Shown here piece by piece: positions 54,190-62,798 of a stretch of DNA of 64,000 nucleotides. Location: NCBI RefSeq assembly GCF_001633165.1, contig NZ_CP015418.1, positions 1,481,001 through 1,545,000 on the forward strand, in the 5' to 3' direction. The stretch comes from Rhodovulum sulfidophilum DSM 1374. GTDB taxonomy: Bacteria > Pseudomonadota > Alphaproteobacteria > Rhodobacterales > Rhodobacteraceae. The notes beneath the pieces are model-generated. The model ran no database searches, had not been told where the DNA came from, and was given only the letters and a program-made list of their open reading frames with translations. The first letter of the stretch is position 1. Each line of letters opens with the position of its first letter. The position numbers were made by a program, and so were the translations under genes.

Positions 54190-54225
54190 GATTTCAACGT
54201 TCCGACGACCGCACCGAGGAGGCTC

Positions 54226-54762
54226 ATGGGCAGAACTCCGACGATCACCCGCGACCGATTGCTCGACGTCGCCGAAGAGATAGTGCGCAAGGGGGGCGGG
54301 GCGGCTCTGACCATCGGCGCGCTGGCCCGGGCGGCGGGCGTCTCCAAAGGCGGGGTGCAGTATTCCTTCGCCAGCAAGGACGACCTCGTGCGGGCTCTCA
54401 TCGAGCGATGGACCAGCCAATTCGACGCCATGATGGAAGGCGAGACCGGTGACGACCCGCTGGCCTTCGTCCGACGCTACATCGCGGCGACCCGGGCCTC
54501 GCAGCAGGCCATGGATGCCAAGATGGCGGGGCTCATGGTCACCTACCTCGAAGACCCGGCCAACCGACAGGAGACACGCGACTGGTATTGCGGGGTCTTC
54601 CACCGGCTCGGCGGCGGTTCGGCCGACGCCCGCGCGGCGCGGGTCGCCTTCCTCGCGGTCGAGGGGCTTTTCCTCATGCACATGAACGGGATCGACGAGG
54701 ACGGGGACTGGCGCGGCTTTCTCGACGACGTCGAGGCGGTCCTTGCGCGGCTGACCAGCTGA
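54226..54762 (+). CDS. TetR-family repressor of the MFS pump
   Basis: 178 residues from the ATG at 54226, which has AGGAGG just upstream; an earlier in-frame ATG (54187) would overlap the palindrome and lacks an SD. Helix-turn-helix TIGALARAAGVSKGGVQYSF (about residues 28-48), then a C-terminal ligand domain of the TetR_C type. It is divergent from the DHA2 pump gene, the classical repressor/pump pair. Confidence 0.92.
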   Translation: MGRTPTITRDRLLDVAEEIVRKGGGAALTIGALARAAGVSKGGVQYSFASKDDLVRALIERWTSQFDAMMEGETGDDPLAFVRRYIAATRASQQAMDAKMAGLMVTYLEDPANRQETRDWYCGVFHRLGGGSADARAARVAFLAVEGLFLMHMNGIDEDGDWRGFLDDVEAVLARLTS

Positions 54763-54860
54763 GCCCTTCGTTGCGTTGATCAGCTGGCGGAAGGATCGCC
54801 GCGCGCAACTGGGCGTCACGCGCTGAAGATGACGGGTGTTTTCAGCCCGAACCGCTCATG

Positions 54861-55580
54861 TCAGCCCCTGCGGGCCCAGGCGCCTTCGGGGACGTCATCA
54901 AGGGCGGTTTTCCAGGCGTCGCTGCGATGGCTCGGGCGGCTGGACATGGCGCAGGCGGCGGCGATGAGACGGTCGATGTGCTTTTTCCGCTCGGGCTCGC
55001 TTATCCGCGAGACAGCGTAGGCAACCTGAAGCGGCTCGACCTCAAATCCCATGTATTCCAGCGCGAGCTTGCGGATCGGCATCAGAAGCGGGTCAATCGG
55101 GCCATAAACGCCTTGCTCCGAGAACCGCTCGGGCGTGCCTCCGGTGGTGACCGAAATCATCGCCCGCCGCCCCTTGAATATGTCGGTGTCAAACCGCCGA
55201 CCGTCAACGTAGCCGAAACCGTAGCTCAGCACGCGGTCAATCCAGCCTTTCAGCAATGCGGGCGGTCCTCCCCACCAGATCGGAAATTGCAGAATGACCG
55301 CGTCCGCTTGCGCCACCCGTGCCTGTTCGCGCGCAATGTCAGGCGCATAGGTTCCGGCCCGGGCGGCGTTCGCCTGTTCGGCCTGGACGTGAAAGCGGGC
55401 CGGATCGGCGCGCTCGGTCATGTCCGCCGGGGAAAGGTCGGCGCGGAAACCCTCGGCGGCAAGGTCCGAGATGGTGACCTCGTGACCCGCGGCGCGCAGG
55501 GCCTCGGCGGTGGCGAAGGCGAGCGCATGGTTGAACGAGGCCGGATCGGGATGAGCGATGGCGATCAGGACATGTGTCAT
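54861..55580 (-). CDS. Flavodoxin-fold NAD(P)H oxidoreductase (NQO1/MdaB type)
   Basis: 239 residues. Opening MTHVLIAIAHPDPASFNHAL, then FPIWWGGPPALLKGWIDRVL and the SVTTGGTPERF loop, which are FMN/FAD-binding marks of NAD(P)H:quinone oxidoreductases and KefF/MdaB-like reductases. It reduces quinones or electrophiles by two electrons in the cytoplasm. It starts 4 bp after the TRAP large-permease stop and closes the five-gene minus-strand operon, so its substrate is probably a product of the same pathway. Confidence 0.9.
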   Translation of the reverse strand: MTHVLIAIAHPDPASFNHALAFATAEALRAAGHEVTISDLAAEGFRADLSPADMTERADPARFHVQAEQANAARAGTYAPDIAREQARVAQADAVILQFPIWWGGPPALLKGWIDRVLSYGFGYVDGRRFDTDIFKGRRAMISVTTGGTPERFSEQGVYGPIDPLLMPIRKLALEYMGFEVEPLQVAYAVSRISEPERKKHIDRLIAAACAMSSRPSHRSDAWKTALDDVPEGAWARRG

Positions 55581-55583
55581 GTG

Positions 55584-56855
55584 TCAGACCATGAAACGGG
55601 GAATGAAAAGGGCGACTTGCGGCACCAGTGCAATGATCGCCAGCACCAGCAGGCAGATGGCGATCAGTGGCAGCGCCTCGCGGATGACGCGGGTCACCGG
55701 CTGTCCGGATATCGCGGCGCCGATGAACAGGAGGATGCCGACCGGCGGCGTGGCCATGCCGATCACGACATTGAGCACCACGACAGTCCCGAACTGCACG
55801 GAATCCATTCCGATGAGATCCTGGAACTTCAACAGGATCGGCATGGTCAGGATGAGAATCGAGATCGGCTCGAGGAACATGCCGAGGACCAGCAGAAAGA
55901 TGTTGAGCAGCAAAAGGATCAGCAGTGGGTTCTCGGTCAGCGAGAGCATTCCGTCGGCAATGAGCTGCGGCACCTGTTCCAGCGTGAAGACGAAGGAAAC
56001 GATGCTGGCCATCGAGGTAATGAAGAGGATGGATGTCGAGACCAGCGCGGTGGCGATCAGCGCCTCCCAGACACGGCTCGGCGTCAGCTCACGGTAAATG
56101 AAGCCGATGATCAGCGCATAGCCCACAGCCACTGCAGCGGCCTCGGTCGGGGTGAAGATGCCCGCCTTGATCCCCACGAGGATGATCAAGGGCAGGATCA
56201 GTGCCGGGAGGGTGCGCCGGGTGGATGCAAAGCGCTCGCGCGCGGTCATCCTGGGGATCACCGGAAAGCCATCGCGCCTGGCCCGCCAGGTCGCATAGAT
56301 CAGAAGCCCGGTGGCGATCAGGATGCCGGGCATGATCCCCGCCAGGAAAAGCTGCCCGATGGAGGCTCCTGACAGGACGCCGTAGATGATCATGGTGATC
56401 GACGGCGGGATGATCGGCCCCATCACGGAGCTTACCGCGATGAGCGCCGCCGCATAGGCGGGCGGCATCCCCTGTTTCGACATCGAGGGGATCAGGATCG
56501 ACCCCAATGCCGACGCTTCGGCGGTCGCGCTTCCCGAGATTCCGGCGAAAAACCCTGACGACAGGATCGATACCGAAGACATGCCTCCGGGCCGGTGCCC
56601 GACCATGGCGCGTGCGAAGGTCACGATGCGTGTGGTCACGCCGCCCACGTTCATAAGTGCCCCGGCCAGCAGGAACAGCGGGATGGTCAGAAGCACGAAT
56701 TGGTCGATGCCCGCGATCATCCGTTGCGGAAGCATCAGCGCCATCGCACCATTGCCCGACAGGTAAAGATATGCGGTCCCCGCGATGCCGAGCGTCAGGG
56801 CAATCGGCACACCGGTTGCCAGAAAGGCTGCGAAAAGAAGAAAGAAGCTGCTCAT
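55584..56855 (-). CDS. TRAP transporter large permease (DctM-like), cluster 2
   Basis: 423 residues from the ATG at 56855 (4-bp overlap with DctQ). About 12 helices; signatures FFAGISGSATAEASALGSIL, MGPIIPPSITMIIYG and MATPPVGILLFIGA. The longer open frame upstream is a shadow of the DctQ gene. It is the channel of the second TRAP system. Confidence 0.95.
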   Translation of the reverse strand: MSSFFLLFAAFLATGVPIALTLGIAGTAYLYLSGNGAMALMLPQRMIAGIDQFVLLTIPLFLLAGALMNVGGVTTRIVTFARAMVGHRPGGMSSVSILSSGFFAGISGSATAEASALGSILIPSMSKQGMPPAYAAALIAVSSVMGPIIPPSITMIIYGVLSGASIGQLFLAGIMPGILIATGLLIYATWRARRDGFPVIPRMTARERFASTRRTLPALILPLIILVGIKAGIFTPTEAAAVAVGYALIIGFIYRELTPSRVWEALIATALVSTSILFITSMASIVSFVFTLEQVPQLIADGMLSLTENPLLILLLLNIFLLVLGMFLEPISILILTMPILLKFQDLIGMDSVQFGTVVVLNVVIGMATPPVGILLFIGAAISGQPVTRVIREALPLIAICLLVLAIIALVPQVALFIPRFMV

Positions 56856-57430
56856 GTCATCTCGGAGGTTTGGGCGAGAGCTGCGTCTTCCTCGCCGAGG
56901 TTCAGGATCACCTGCCGATGGAAATCGACGACGAGCCCGGTGAGGATGTGTCCGGCAAGCAGCACCATCCCGACCGAAACGCTGATATAAACCCAGCGGA
57001 TTGACAGCCCGAGAGCCTCGCCTGTCACTGCGGACCATATGAAATCGAGGGCAGGGATCGTCTGGGTTCCCATGCGTTCGGCGAAATCCCAGCCATACCA
57101 GGTCATCACCGCGAGGAAGGCCAGGATCGGCACCGCCATCACGGCGCGCAGCCCCCATCTCAGGCGTGCCGACAGCAGCGAGGGCACGAAGTCCAGGGAC
57201 ACGAATTCGCCCTTGCTGAAGGCCAGTCCCAGCACGAGGAAGGTTTGCCAGATCAGCAGGTAGCGACACAGCTCCTCGGCCCAGATCAGGCTTCCGCCGA
57301 GCACATAGCGCCAGAACACCTGTGCCAGCATGATCGCAACTATGGCCGCCATGCTCAGCCCTGCAAGGCCCCGAATAAGGCACAAGTAGCCCGCAACGAG
57401 ACGGGCGAGCGGCCCGCTCCTGTACTGCAT
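56852..57430 (-). CDS. TRAP transporter small permease (DctQ-like), cluster 2
   Basis: 192 residues from the ATG at 57430, selected because AAGGA lies 7 nt upstream; an in-frame ATG at 57457 has none. Four membrane helices, with VFWRYVLGGSLIWAEELCRY after the first, the canonical DctQ motif. It overlaps the large permease gene by 4 bp. Confidence 0.93.
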   Translation of the reverse strand: MQYRSGPLARLVAGYLCLIRGLAGLSMAAIVAIMLAQVFWRYVLGGSLIWAEELCRYLLIWQTFLVLGLAFSKGEFVSLDFVPSLLSARLRWGLRAVMAVPILAFLAVMTWYGWDFAERMGTQTIPALDFIWSAVTGEALGLSIRWVYISVSVGMVLLAGHILTGLVVDFHRQVILNLGEEDAALAQTSEMT

Positions 57431-57495
57431 GTTTTCGTCCTTAGGTATGTCCGGCACGCGCGGGGCTCGGCCCTCGCAGCGTGTTCAGGTCTGAA

Positions 57496-58497
57496 TCATG
57501 CGGATTTGGCCGCGGCTTCCACCATCGCCGCGATGAGCGGGTCCTTCGACGACCAGTCGGCCGTCAGGCCTTCGACACGGGCACGCATCTCCGACAGATC
57601 GGTCAGCTCCGCGATCTCGACGTCCCTGGCGGCCAGTTCTTCGCGGCCCTCGAGGTCCTGCTGTTTGGCGTATTCAATCGTCGCGGCGGTGGACATCTTC
57701 CCTGCTTCCACGACGACGTCCCGCTCTTCTTCATCCAGCCCTTCGAAGAAGCGCTCCGACATCAGCGTTGTCATGTGCCAGGGATAATGCCCGGTAAGGG
57801 TGAAATGCTTGCCCACCTCCCACAGGTTCTCCCCCAGCATCGACGAGACGTTGATTTCGACGGCGTCGATAACGCCGGTTTCAAGCGCGCCGTAAACCTC
57901 GCCATAGGGCAGACCGGCAGGCGCGGTGCCCACCGTTTTCCAGATCTGCTGGTGCAGCGGCACCGGCACGATGCGCGTCTTGAGCCCGGCGAAATCCTCG
58001 ATACTGGCGACATTTCGGTCGATCGACAGGAAATGCCGCTGGCCGGTATTGGCGATCGAGAGGCCGACCAGGCCGGCGGGACGCAAATCATCGAGGATCT
58101 GCTGTCCGACAGGGCCATGCGCGAGCTTGCCGAAATGATCGTAGTCGCGGATCAGGAACGGCATCTGCCAGGCGTTCATCGCCTGCCGCCCGGTGACCAG
58201 GGGCACCAGCACCCCCGAGACGCTCACGACATCCATCGTCCCTGCCACCGCGCCTTCAAGCAGCTGCTTGTCATCGCCAAGCTGGCGGTTGGGGAAGATC
58301 CGCACATCAAAGCCGCCCGGGCGCAGTTCCTCGAGCGCGGCGGCAAAGCTGGTGGCCATGATGTGGCCGGGGTGGACCTCGTTCGCGGCATGGGCAAAGC
58401 GCATCCTCCTGCCGGAAGCGCGGGCGATATTCGGCGCGGCCAGCACTGTGGTGAAGGCGGCGCCGCGGGTCAGCAATCGTCTGCGGGTAATGGTCAT
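57496..58497 (-). CDS. TRAP transporter substrate-binding protein (DctP-like), cluster 2
   Basis: 333 residues. Twin-arginine-type signal TITRRRLLTRGAAF with cleavage near ARASG. DctP fold with IFPNRQLGDDKQLLEGAVAG and LKTRIVPVPLHQQIWKTVG. Ligand unknown. It is preceded on the same strand by the cupin gene, with a 24-bp gap. Confidence 0.94.
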   Translation of the reverse strand: MTITRRRLLTRGAAFTTVLAAPNIARASGRRMRFAHAANEVHPGHIMATSFAAALEELRPGGFDVRIFPNRQLGDDKQLLEGAVAGTMDVVSVSGVLVPLVTGRQAMNAWQMPFLIRDYDHFGKLAHGPVGQQILDDLRPAGLVGLSIANTGQRHFLSIDRNVASIEDFAGLKTRIVPVPLHQQIWKTVGTAPAGLPYGEVYGALETGVIDAVEINVSSMLGENLWEVGKHFTLTGHYPWHMTTLMSERFFEGLDEEERDVVVEAGKMSTAATIEYAKQQDLEGREELAARDVEIAELTDLSEMRARVEGLTADWSSKDPLIAAMVEAAAKSA

Positions 58498-58521
58498 TCA
58501 GGTCTCCTCCCTGTGAATAAC

Positions 58522-59427
58522 TCAGGCCTGTTCCGGCATCGGATAGTCCTCTGCATTCAGAACCCACCCCGGCTTGAGCGAGAAATCCTCGCGCGGCGGG
58601 CTGAATATGTCGGCAAGCAGGTTGTCGCCGGGGCCGGTGGCGCGCGTGGTGTGGATCACGGGCGGCGGGACCACCAACAGCGACGGGGCGGCCATTTTCA
58701 GCACCTTGTCGTCTTTCCAGTCCGCCATGTCCGATGTCCAGCTCCAGCGCAGATAATGCGTGAACTCGCCGCTCAGCGCGAGGCTGCCCTGTTCGAAGTC
58801 GTCGTGGTGATGCGGCGACATCTTCGAAGGGTCACGCGGCCCCTCGAACGGCTCGAGCACGTTCACCATCAGCGTGGTGCAGCGGAAGATCCGCCCGAAA
58901 CGACCCGGCTCCGGCGCCACATCCAGACTGTAATGCCGGACCTTGAAGCCGCCTTTCGGAGCGGGCCAGGCGGTCAGCGGCTTTACATGGCTGCGCGGCC
59001 GGTCATAGCCGCCGGCATTGCCGCACAGCGCCAGAAGGTCTTCGTTCGCGGTGGTGAACAGGCGGACGATCTCGCCCCCCTCGGGGGTCACACGGCTGTC
59101 GCCGGCGGGGACGAAGGCGATGGAATGGCCCGGCACCTCGGTCACCGCGCCGTTCCATTCGATGGTCGCGCCGCCCTTTGGCAGCAGCACGCAATATTCA
59201 TCAACCTGCGCCACGCGGTCGAAGCTGGCACCGGGGGCGGCATGGCTCAGAGCGACCAGGAAATTGTGACCGCGTTGCAGCCAAGTCTGGCCGGTGTCGT
59301 CATCCAGCTGCGGTGGGCTGTCGTAGAACGTCGCAACCTGCTCCTCGGCGACAAGGCCGGTGACGCCGATCATGCTGTCGGCGGGCGTGCTTGCCAGTGC
59401 GGCCCTCGGGTCGGACTTGTCGTACAT
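58522..59427 (-). CDS. Cupin-domain protein, first gene of the TRAP operon
   Basis: 301 residues from the ATG at 59427 (AAGGGAG upstream; an open extension to 59535 overlaps the promoter palindromes). Two cupin-like halves: the first around ATIEWNGAVTEVPGHSIAFV, the second with SPHHHDDFEQGSLALSGEFT, which offers two or three histidines and a glutamate as metal ligands, and VPPPVIHTTRATGPG. It may be a ring-opening dioxygenase, an isomerase or a non-catalytic binding protein; I cannot choose. Being first in an operon with transport genes, it probably acts on the imported compound or its first product. Confidence 0.85.
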   Translation of the reverse strand: MYDKSDPRAALASTPADSMIGVTGLVAEEQVATFYDSPPQLDDDTGQTWLQRGHNFLVALSHAAPGASFDRVAQVDEYCVLLPKGGATIEWNGAVTEVPGHSIAFVPAGDSRVTPEGGEIVRLFTTANEDLLALCGNAGGYDRPRSHVKPLTAWPAPKGGFKVRHYSLDVAPEPGRFGRIFRCTTLMVNVLEPFEGPRDPSKMSPHHHDDFEQGSLALSGEFTHYLRWSWTSDMADWKDDKVLKMAAPSLLVVPPPVIHTTRATGPGDNLLADIFSPPREDFSLKPGWVLNAEDYPMPEQA

Positions 59428-59472
59428 GCTCTCCCTTTCTCTCCCGCGGTGTACCGCCACCATCGGCGAATG

Positions 59473-59507
59473 TTCCGCTTGGCGAAACTGTGTTTCCTTT
59501 AACGGAA
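59473..59507. promoter_or_regulatory. Candidate IclR operator(s) before the cupin-TRAP operon
   Basis: TTCCGC-TTG-GCGAAA (59473-59487) is a 15-bp imperfect palindrome. A second, weaker copy, TTTCCT-TTA-ACGGAA, lies at 59493-59507. The consensus TTCCGC-N3-GCGGAA recurs upstream of the divergent hydrolase operon, and IclR proteins bind 15-bp palindromes of this kind. The rest of 59428-59640 shows no gene. Confidence 0.45.
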
Positions 59508-59640
59508 CATATTTATCGGCAGATCTGTCTGTCAAGCCACATGATGGGCACCGGGCGAAGGCCGGTCGGGAGCCACGAAAGCGCAGGCATGCGAAGACAA
59601 CGCGCCGGCGGCGCGGTTCGTCGTCAGCAAGTGGGATGCG

Positions 59641-60432
59641 TCAGCGCAGAAGCTGGTCGCCCGAATGCCCCATCAAGACCGAAACCTGGCGGGCCGTTTC
59701 CAGCAACGCCTCTATCTGCTCGGGCGACGGCTCTGCGCCAAGCGACTGAGTCAGGTTGACACAACCGACCGTGCCGCAAACCATGTTGGCGCCATCGAGG
59801 ACCGGGCTCGCCAGCGTGTTGAGGCCCAGCGCCGCCTGGTCCGGCGCGGTCGCCCAGCCGCGTTCCCGAATGAGCTCGAACTCGGCCTGGAGCCTGTCGG
59901 GATCGGTGATGGTCGCTTCGGTAAAGGCGGTCAACGTGCCGCCAAGCACCCTGTTGCGAAAGGCCTCGGACGAGAACGCCGCCGCCACCTTGCCCTGTGC
60001 GGAGCCGTGAAAGCTGAGCAGCGATCCGACGCGCACCCCGATCTCGATGGGCGAGCGGCCCGAAACCGTGGCGATCACCAGCATCCCGTCCGGGGTCAGC
60101 TGCGAGGCCACGGTGGAATGGCCAAGCCTGTCGCGCAGCGCCAAAAGCGCGTCTCTGGTGGCGGCAATCAGCCCGGTGCCTTCCAGCACCGCCTGCCCCA
60201 GCGACACCAGTTGATGGCCAACCTCGTACCGTTCGGAATCCTCGTGCTGAAAGACATACCCCTGCTGCACCAGGGTCTGAAGGTGTCGGTGAATGCGACT
60301 TTTCGAAGTGCCAAGCGCGGTGGCCAGGCTGGTGACGCCGACACCCTTCCCGGTGCGGCTCACATGTTCGACGATCTGCATGGTCAGGATCACCGATTGC
60401 AGGCCCTCGCCCATCTTCTTGTCGTTTTCCAT
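59641..60432 (-). CDS. IclR-family transcriptional regulator
   Basis: 263 residues from the ATG at 60432, with GGAGG 6 nt upstream. N-terminal winged helix (VTSLATALGTSKSRIHRHLQ, about residues 33-52) and a C-terminal GAF-like effector domain (TVASQLTPDGMLVIATVSG; FHGSAQGKVAAA; CVNLTQS). It lies between two oppositely oriented catabolic operons that share a candidate operator sequence and probably controls both. The effector is likely a pathway intermediate. Confidence 0.93.
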   Translation of the reverse strand: MENDKKMGEGLQSVILTMQIVEHVSRTGKGVGVTSLATALGTSKSRIHRHLQTLVQQGYVFQHEDSERYEVGHQLVSLGQAVLEGTGLIAATRDALLALRDRLGHSTVASQLTPDGMLVIATVSGRSPIEIGVRVGSLLSFHGSAQGKVAAAFSSEAFRNRVLGGTLTAFTEATITDPDRLQAEFELIRERGWATAPDQAALGLNTLASPVLDGANMVCGTVGCVNLTQSLGAEPSPEQIEALLETARQVSVLMGHSGDQLLR

Positions 60433-60549
60433 GCGTGTCCTCCGTTGGCACTGATCAAGGGTTTTACAGGCCCCGAATGAGGCGTGGCAACGTCGGGACG
60501 GACGGGGCCGGCCCTTGACTTCTGTGCGATTCGAAAAATAATAGAACAC

Positions 60550-60578
60550 AATTCCGCTGAGCGGGACAGTGCGGAATT
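60550..60578. promoter_or_regulatory. Inverted repeat and IclR-type site before the hydrolase operon
   Basis: AATTCCGC (60550-60557) and GCGGAATT (60571-60578) are perfect 8-bp arms 13 bp apart. Inside them TTCCGC-TGA-GCGGGA (60552-60566) matches the 15-bp motif found before the cupin operon. The site lies 19 bp upstream of the hydrolase start, in the gap with the divergent IclR gene. Confidence 0.5.
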
Positions 60579-60596
60579 CATATGGGAGGAGAACGC

Positions 60597-61520
60597 GTGA
60601 AGATGCAGGGCACCATGCCTCTGGAACATGAGGCCCGGATTTCCGAGCTTCTGGTCGGAGCCGTCGATCCGCATGTGCATAGCGGGCCATCCATCGCGCC
60701 GCGTGCGCTGGACCATCTTGAACTGGCCCGGGAGCTGTCAGAAGCCGGGTTTTCGGCGGTAGTGACCAAGGATCACGACTATTCCGGCGTGATGTGCGCC
60801 ACGATGATCGCGCACCATCACCCCGATCTGACAACACGGGTGTTCTCGGGCATCGCGCTGAACAACGTGGTGGGTGGGCTCAACCCTTACGGGGTCGAAC
60901 ATACCGCGGCGATGGGCGGCAAGATCGTTTGGCTACCGACACTTGCGGCAGAGAACCACCTGTCCTGGCAGGCCACGTCCGGATGGTCTCATCCCGCCTC
61001 CACCTCAAGGATACGGGCGGCGACGGCGGTCAGGCTATGGGACGACGATGGCAAGATGCTGCCGGAGCTTCACGACATTCTTGATGTCTGCGCCGCGACA
61101 GGGCTCGCCCTGGCAAGCGGGCATGTGCATGTCTCTGAGACGAAGAAGATCTTTGCCGAAGCCAGGAAGCGCGGGGTGGAGCGGCTGATCTTCACCCATC
61201 CCGAGGATATCGTCGGCGCCTCGATGGAGGACACCAGGGAGATCGCCGACATGGGGGCGATGGTCGAGCATTCGCTTGCCTTCTTCCTGGAAGGATCGAA
61301 ATTCCGCACCCATACGACCGAACAGCTCGGGGAATATATCGAGCTGGTGGGCCCGGAACGGACGATCCTGTGTTCGGACCTTGGGCAGGTTGGCACGCTG
61401 ACCCCGCTGCAGGGATTTCGGCGCGCGGTCTCCGACTGCCTGTCGCTGGGATATGACGACGCTGCGGTACGGGCGATGGTGTCGGGCAACGCGGCGCAGG
61501 TCATCGGCCTGGACAGGTAA
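60597..61520 (+). CDS. DUF6282-type amidohydrolase-like protein
   Basis: 307 residues from the GTG at 60597, chosen because GGGAGGAG lies 5 nt upstream; an ATG follows at 60603. Metal-ligand motifs of the amidohydrolase/PHP barrel: GAVDPHVHSGPS, TKDHDYSG, ALASGHVHVSE, FTHPEDIVGAS, CSDLGQVG. It is expected to be a cytoplasmic metal-dependent hydrolase; the substrate is unknown. It is followed by thiolase and aldolase genes, so it may hydrolyse an amide, lactone or imide to an acid that enters CoA-based cleavage. Confidence 0.82.
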   Translation: MKMQGTMPLEHEARISELLVGAVDPHVHSGPSIAPRALDHLELARELSEAGFSAVVTKDHDYSGVMCATMIAHHHPDLTTRVFSGIALNNVVGGLNPYGVEHTAAMGGKIVWLPTLAAENHLSWQATSGWSHPASTSRIRAATAVRLWDDDGKMLPELHDILDVCAATGLALASGHVHVSETKKIFAEARKRGVERLIFTHPEDIVGASMEDTREIADMGAMVEHSLAFFLEGSKFRTHTTEQLGEYIELVGPERTILCSDLGQVGTLTPLQGFRRAVSDCLSLGYDDAAVRAMVSGNAAQVIGLDR

Positions 61521-61613
61521 CACAGGGCACGCCCTTCCGCGGCTCTGCCCAGGCGATATCGAAAAGACGCAGGGGCGGGCGCCGGAGCGGCGGCCTGGAA
61601 AGAAGGTTTTCGA

Positions 61614-62798
61614 ATGCAGGACATCTATATTCTCGGGGCTGCCCGGACGCCCATCGGCAGCTTTGGCGGCGCATTGTCGTCGCTTGGCCCCGACGCGCTG
61701 GGACGCATTGCGGCCGAGGCGGCGATTGCGCGGGCAGAGGTCTCGGCCAGGATGATCGACAATGCGGTCGCGGGGAACGTGATCCCGACCCAGCCGCGTG
61801 ACATGTACCTGGCGCGCGCGGTCGCGATGGATGCGGGGATGCCGGCGACGTCGCAGGCGCTGACGCTGAACCGGCTTTGCGGCTCGGGCGCACAGGCGAT
61901 CGCCACCGCAGCGACGATGATCCGCGCCGGGGAAAGCCGCCTCGCGCTGGCCTTCGGCGCCGAGGCGATGAGCCGGGCGCCCCATACCGTCGGCGGGATG
62001 CGCGACGGCGTAAAGATGGGCGATGCCTCGGTCACCGACTGGCTGACCGGCGCGCTGAGCGATCCCTTCGACATCGGTCACATGGGGGTCACAGCCGAAA
62101 ACGTGGCCGGGCTGCACGGCATCACGCGGCAGGAACAGGATGCGTTTGCGGCCGAAAGCCAGCGTCGGGCCGGGATCGCAATTGAGGAAGGTCGGTTCGA
62201 CACGCAAATCTGCCCGGTCACCATCAAGGGACGGCGCGGCGATACCGTGGTGTCGCAGGATGAATACCCCAAGCCCGGTACCGACGCCGCAAGGCTGGCG
62301 GGGCTGCGGCCCGCCTTCCGCAAGGACGGCACGGTGACGGCGGGCAATGCCTCGGGGATCAACGATGGGGCTGCGGCGCTGGTGCTGGCCGGTGAAGACG
62401 CGGCCAGGGCTGCCCACCCCATCGCCCGGCTGTTGTCATGGTCGGTGGCGGGCGTCCCCCCCGAGGTCATGGGGCTGGGCCCTGTCGAGGCGGTTCCGCT
62501 GGCGCTGTCCCGCGCGGGGCTGTCATTGGCCGAGATCGACGTGATCGAAAGCAACGAGGCGTTCGCCGCGCAGGCCATCGCCGTGAACCGCCTGCTCGGT
62601 CTCGACCCCGAGAAGGTAAACCCGAACGGCGGCGCGATTGCGCTGGGCCATCCGCTTGGCGCGACGGGGGCGATCCTTGCCGTCAAGGCGATACACGAGC
62701 TGCAGCGGATCTCTGGGCGCTATGCCCTTGTCACCATGTGCATCGGCGGGGGGCAGGGCATCGCGCTGGTCATCGAGCGGCTGGAGGATACGGCATGA
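61614..62798 (+). CDS. Acetyl-CoA acetyltransferase (thiolase)
   Basis: 394 residues. Nucleophile Cys89 in NRLCGSGAQA, GGAIALGHPLGATG with the catalytic His, and CIGGGQG with the second Cys: a complete classical thiolase (AtoB/PhaA/BktB type). It cleaves 3-ketoacyl-CoA or makes acetoacetyl-CoA. It lies 93 bp after the hydrolase gene and overlaps the aldolase gene by 4 bp. Confidence 0.94.
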   Translation: MQDIYILGAARTPIGSFGGALSSLGPDALGRIAAEAAIARAEVSARMIDNAVAGNVIPTQPRDMYLARAVAMDAGMPATSQALTLNRLCGSGAQAIATAATMIRAGESRLALAFGAEAMSRAPHTVGGMRDGVKMGDASVTDWLTGALSDPFDIGHMGVTAENVAGLHGITRQEQDAFAAESQRRAGIAIEEGRFDTQICPVTIKGRRGDTVVSQDEYPKPGTDAARLAGLRPAFRKDGTVTAGNASGINDGAAALVLAGEDAARAAHPIARLLSWSVAGVPPEVMGLGPVEAVPLALSRAGLSLAEIDVIESNEAFAAQAIAVNRLLGLDPEKVNPNGGAIALGHPLGATGAILAVKAIHELQRISGRYALVTMCIGGGQGIALVIERLEDTA

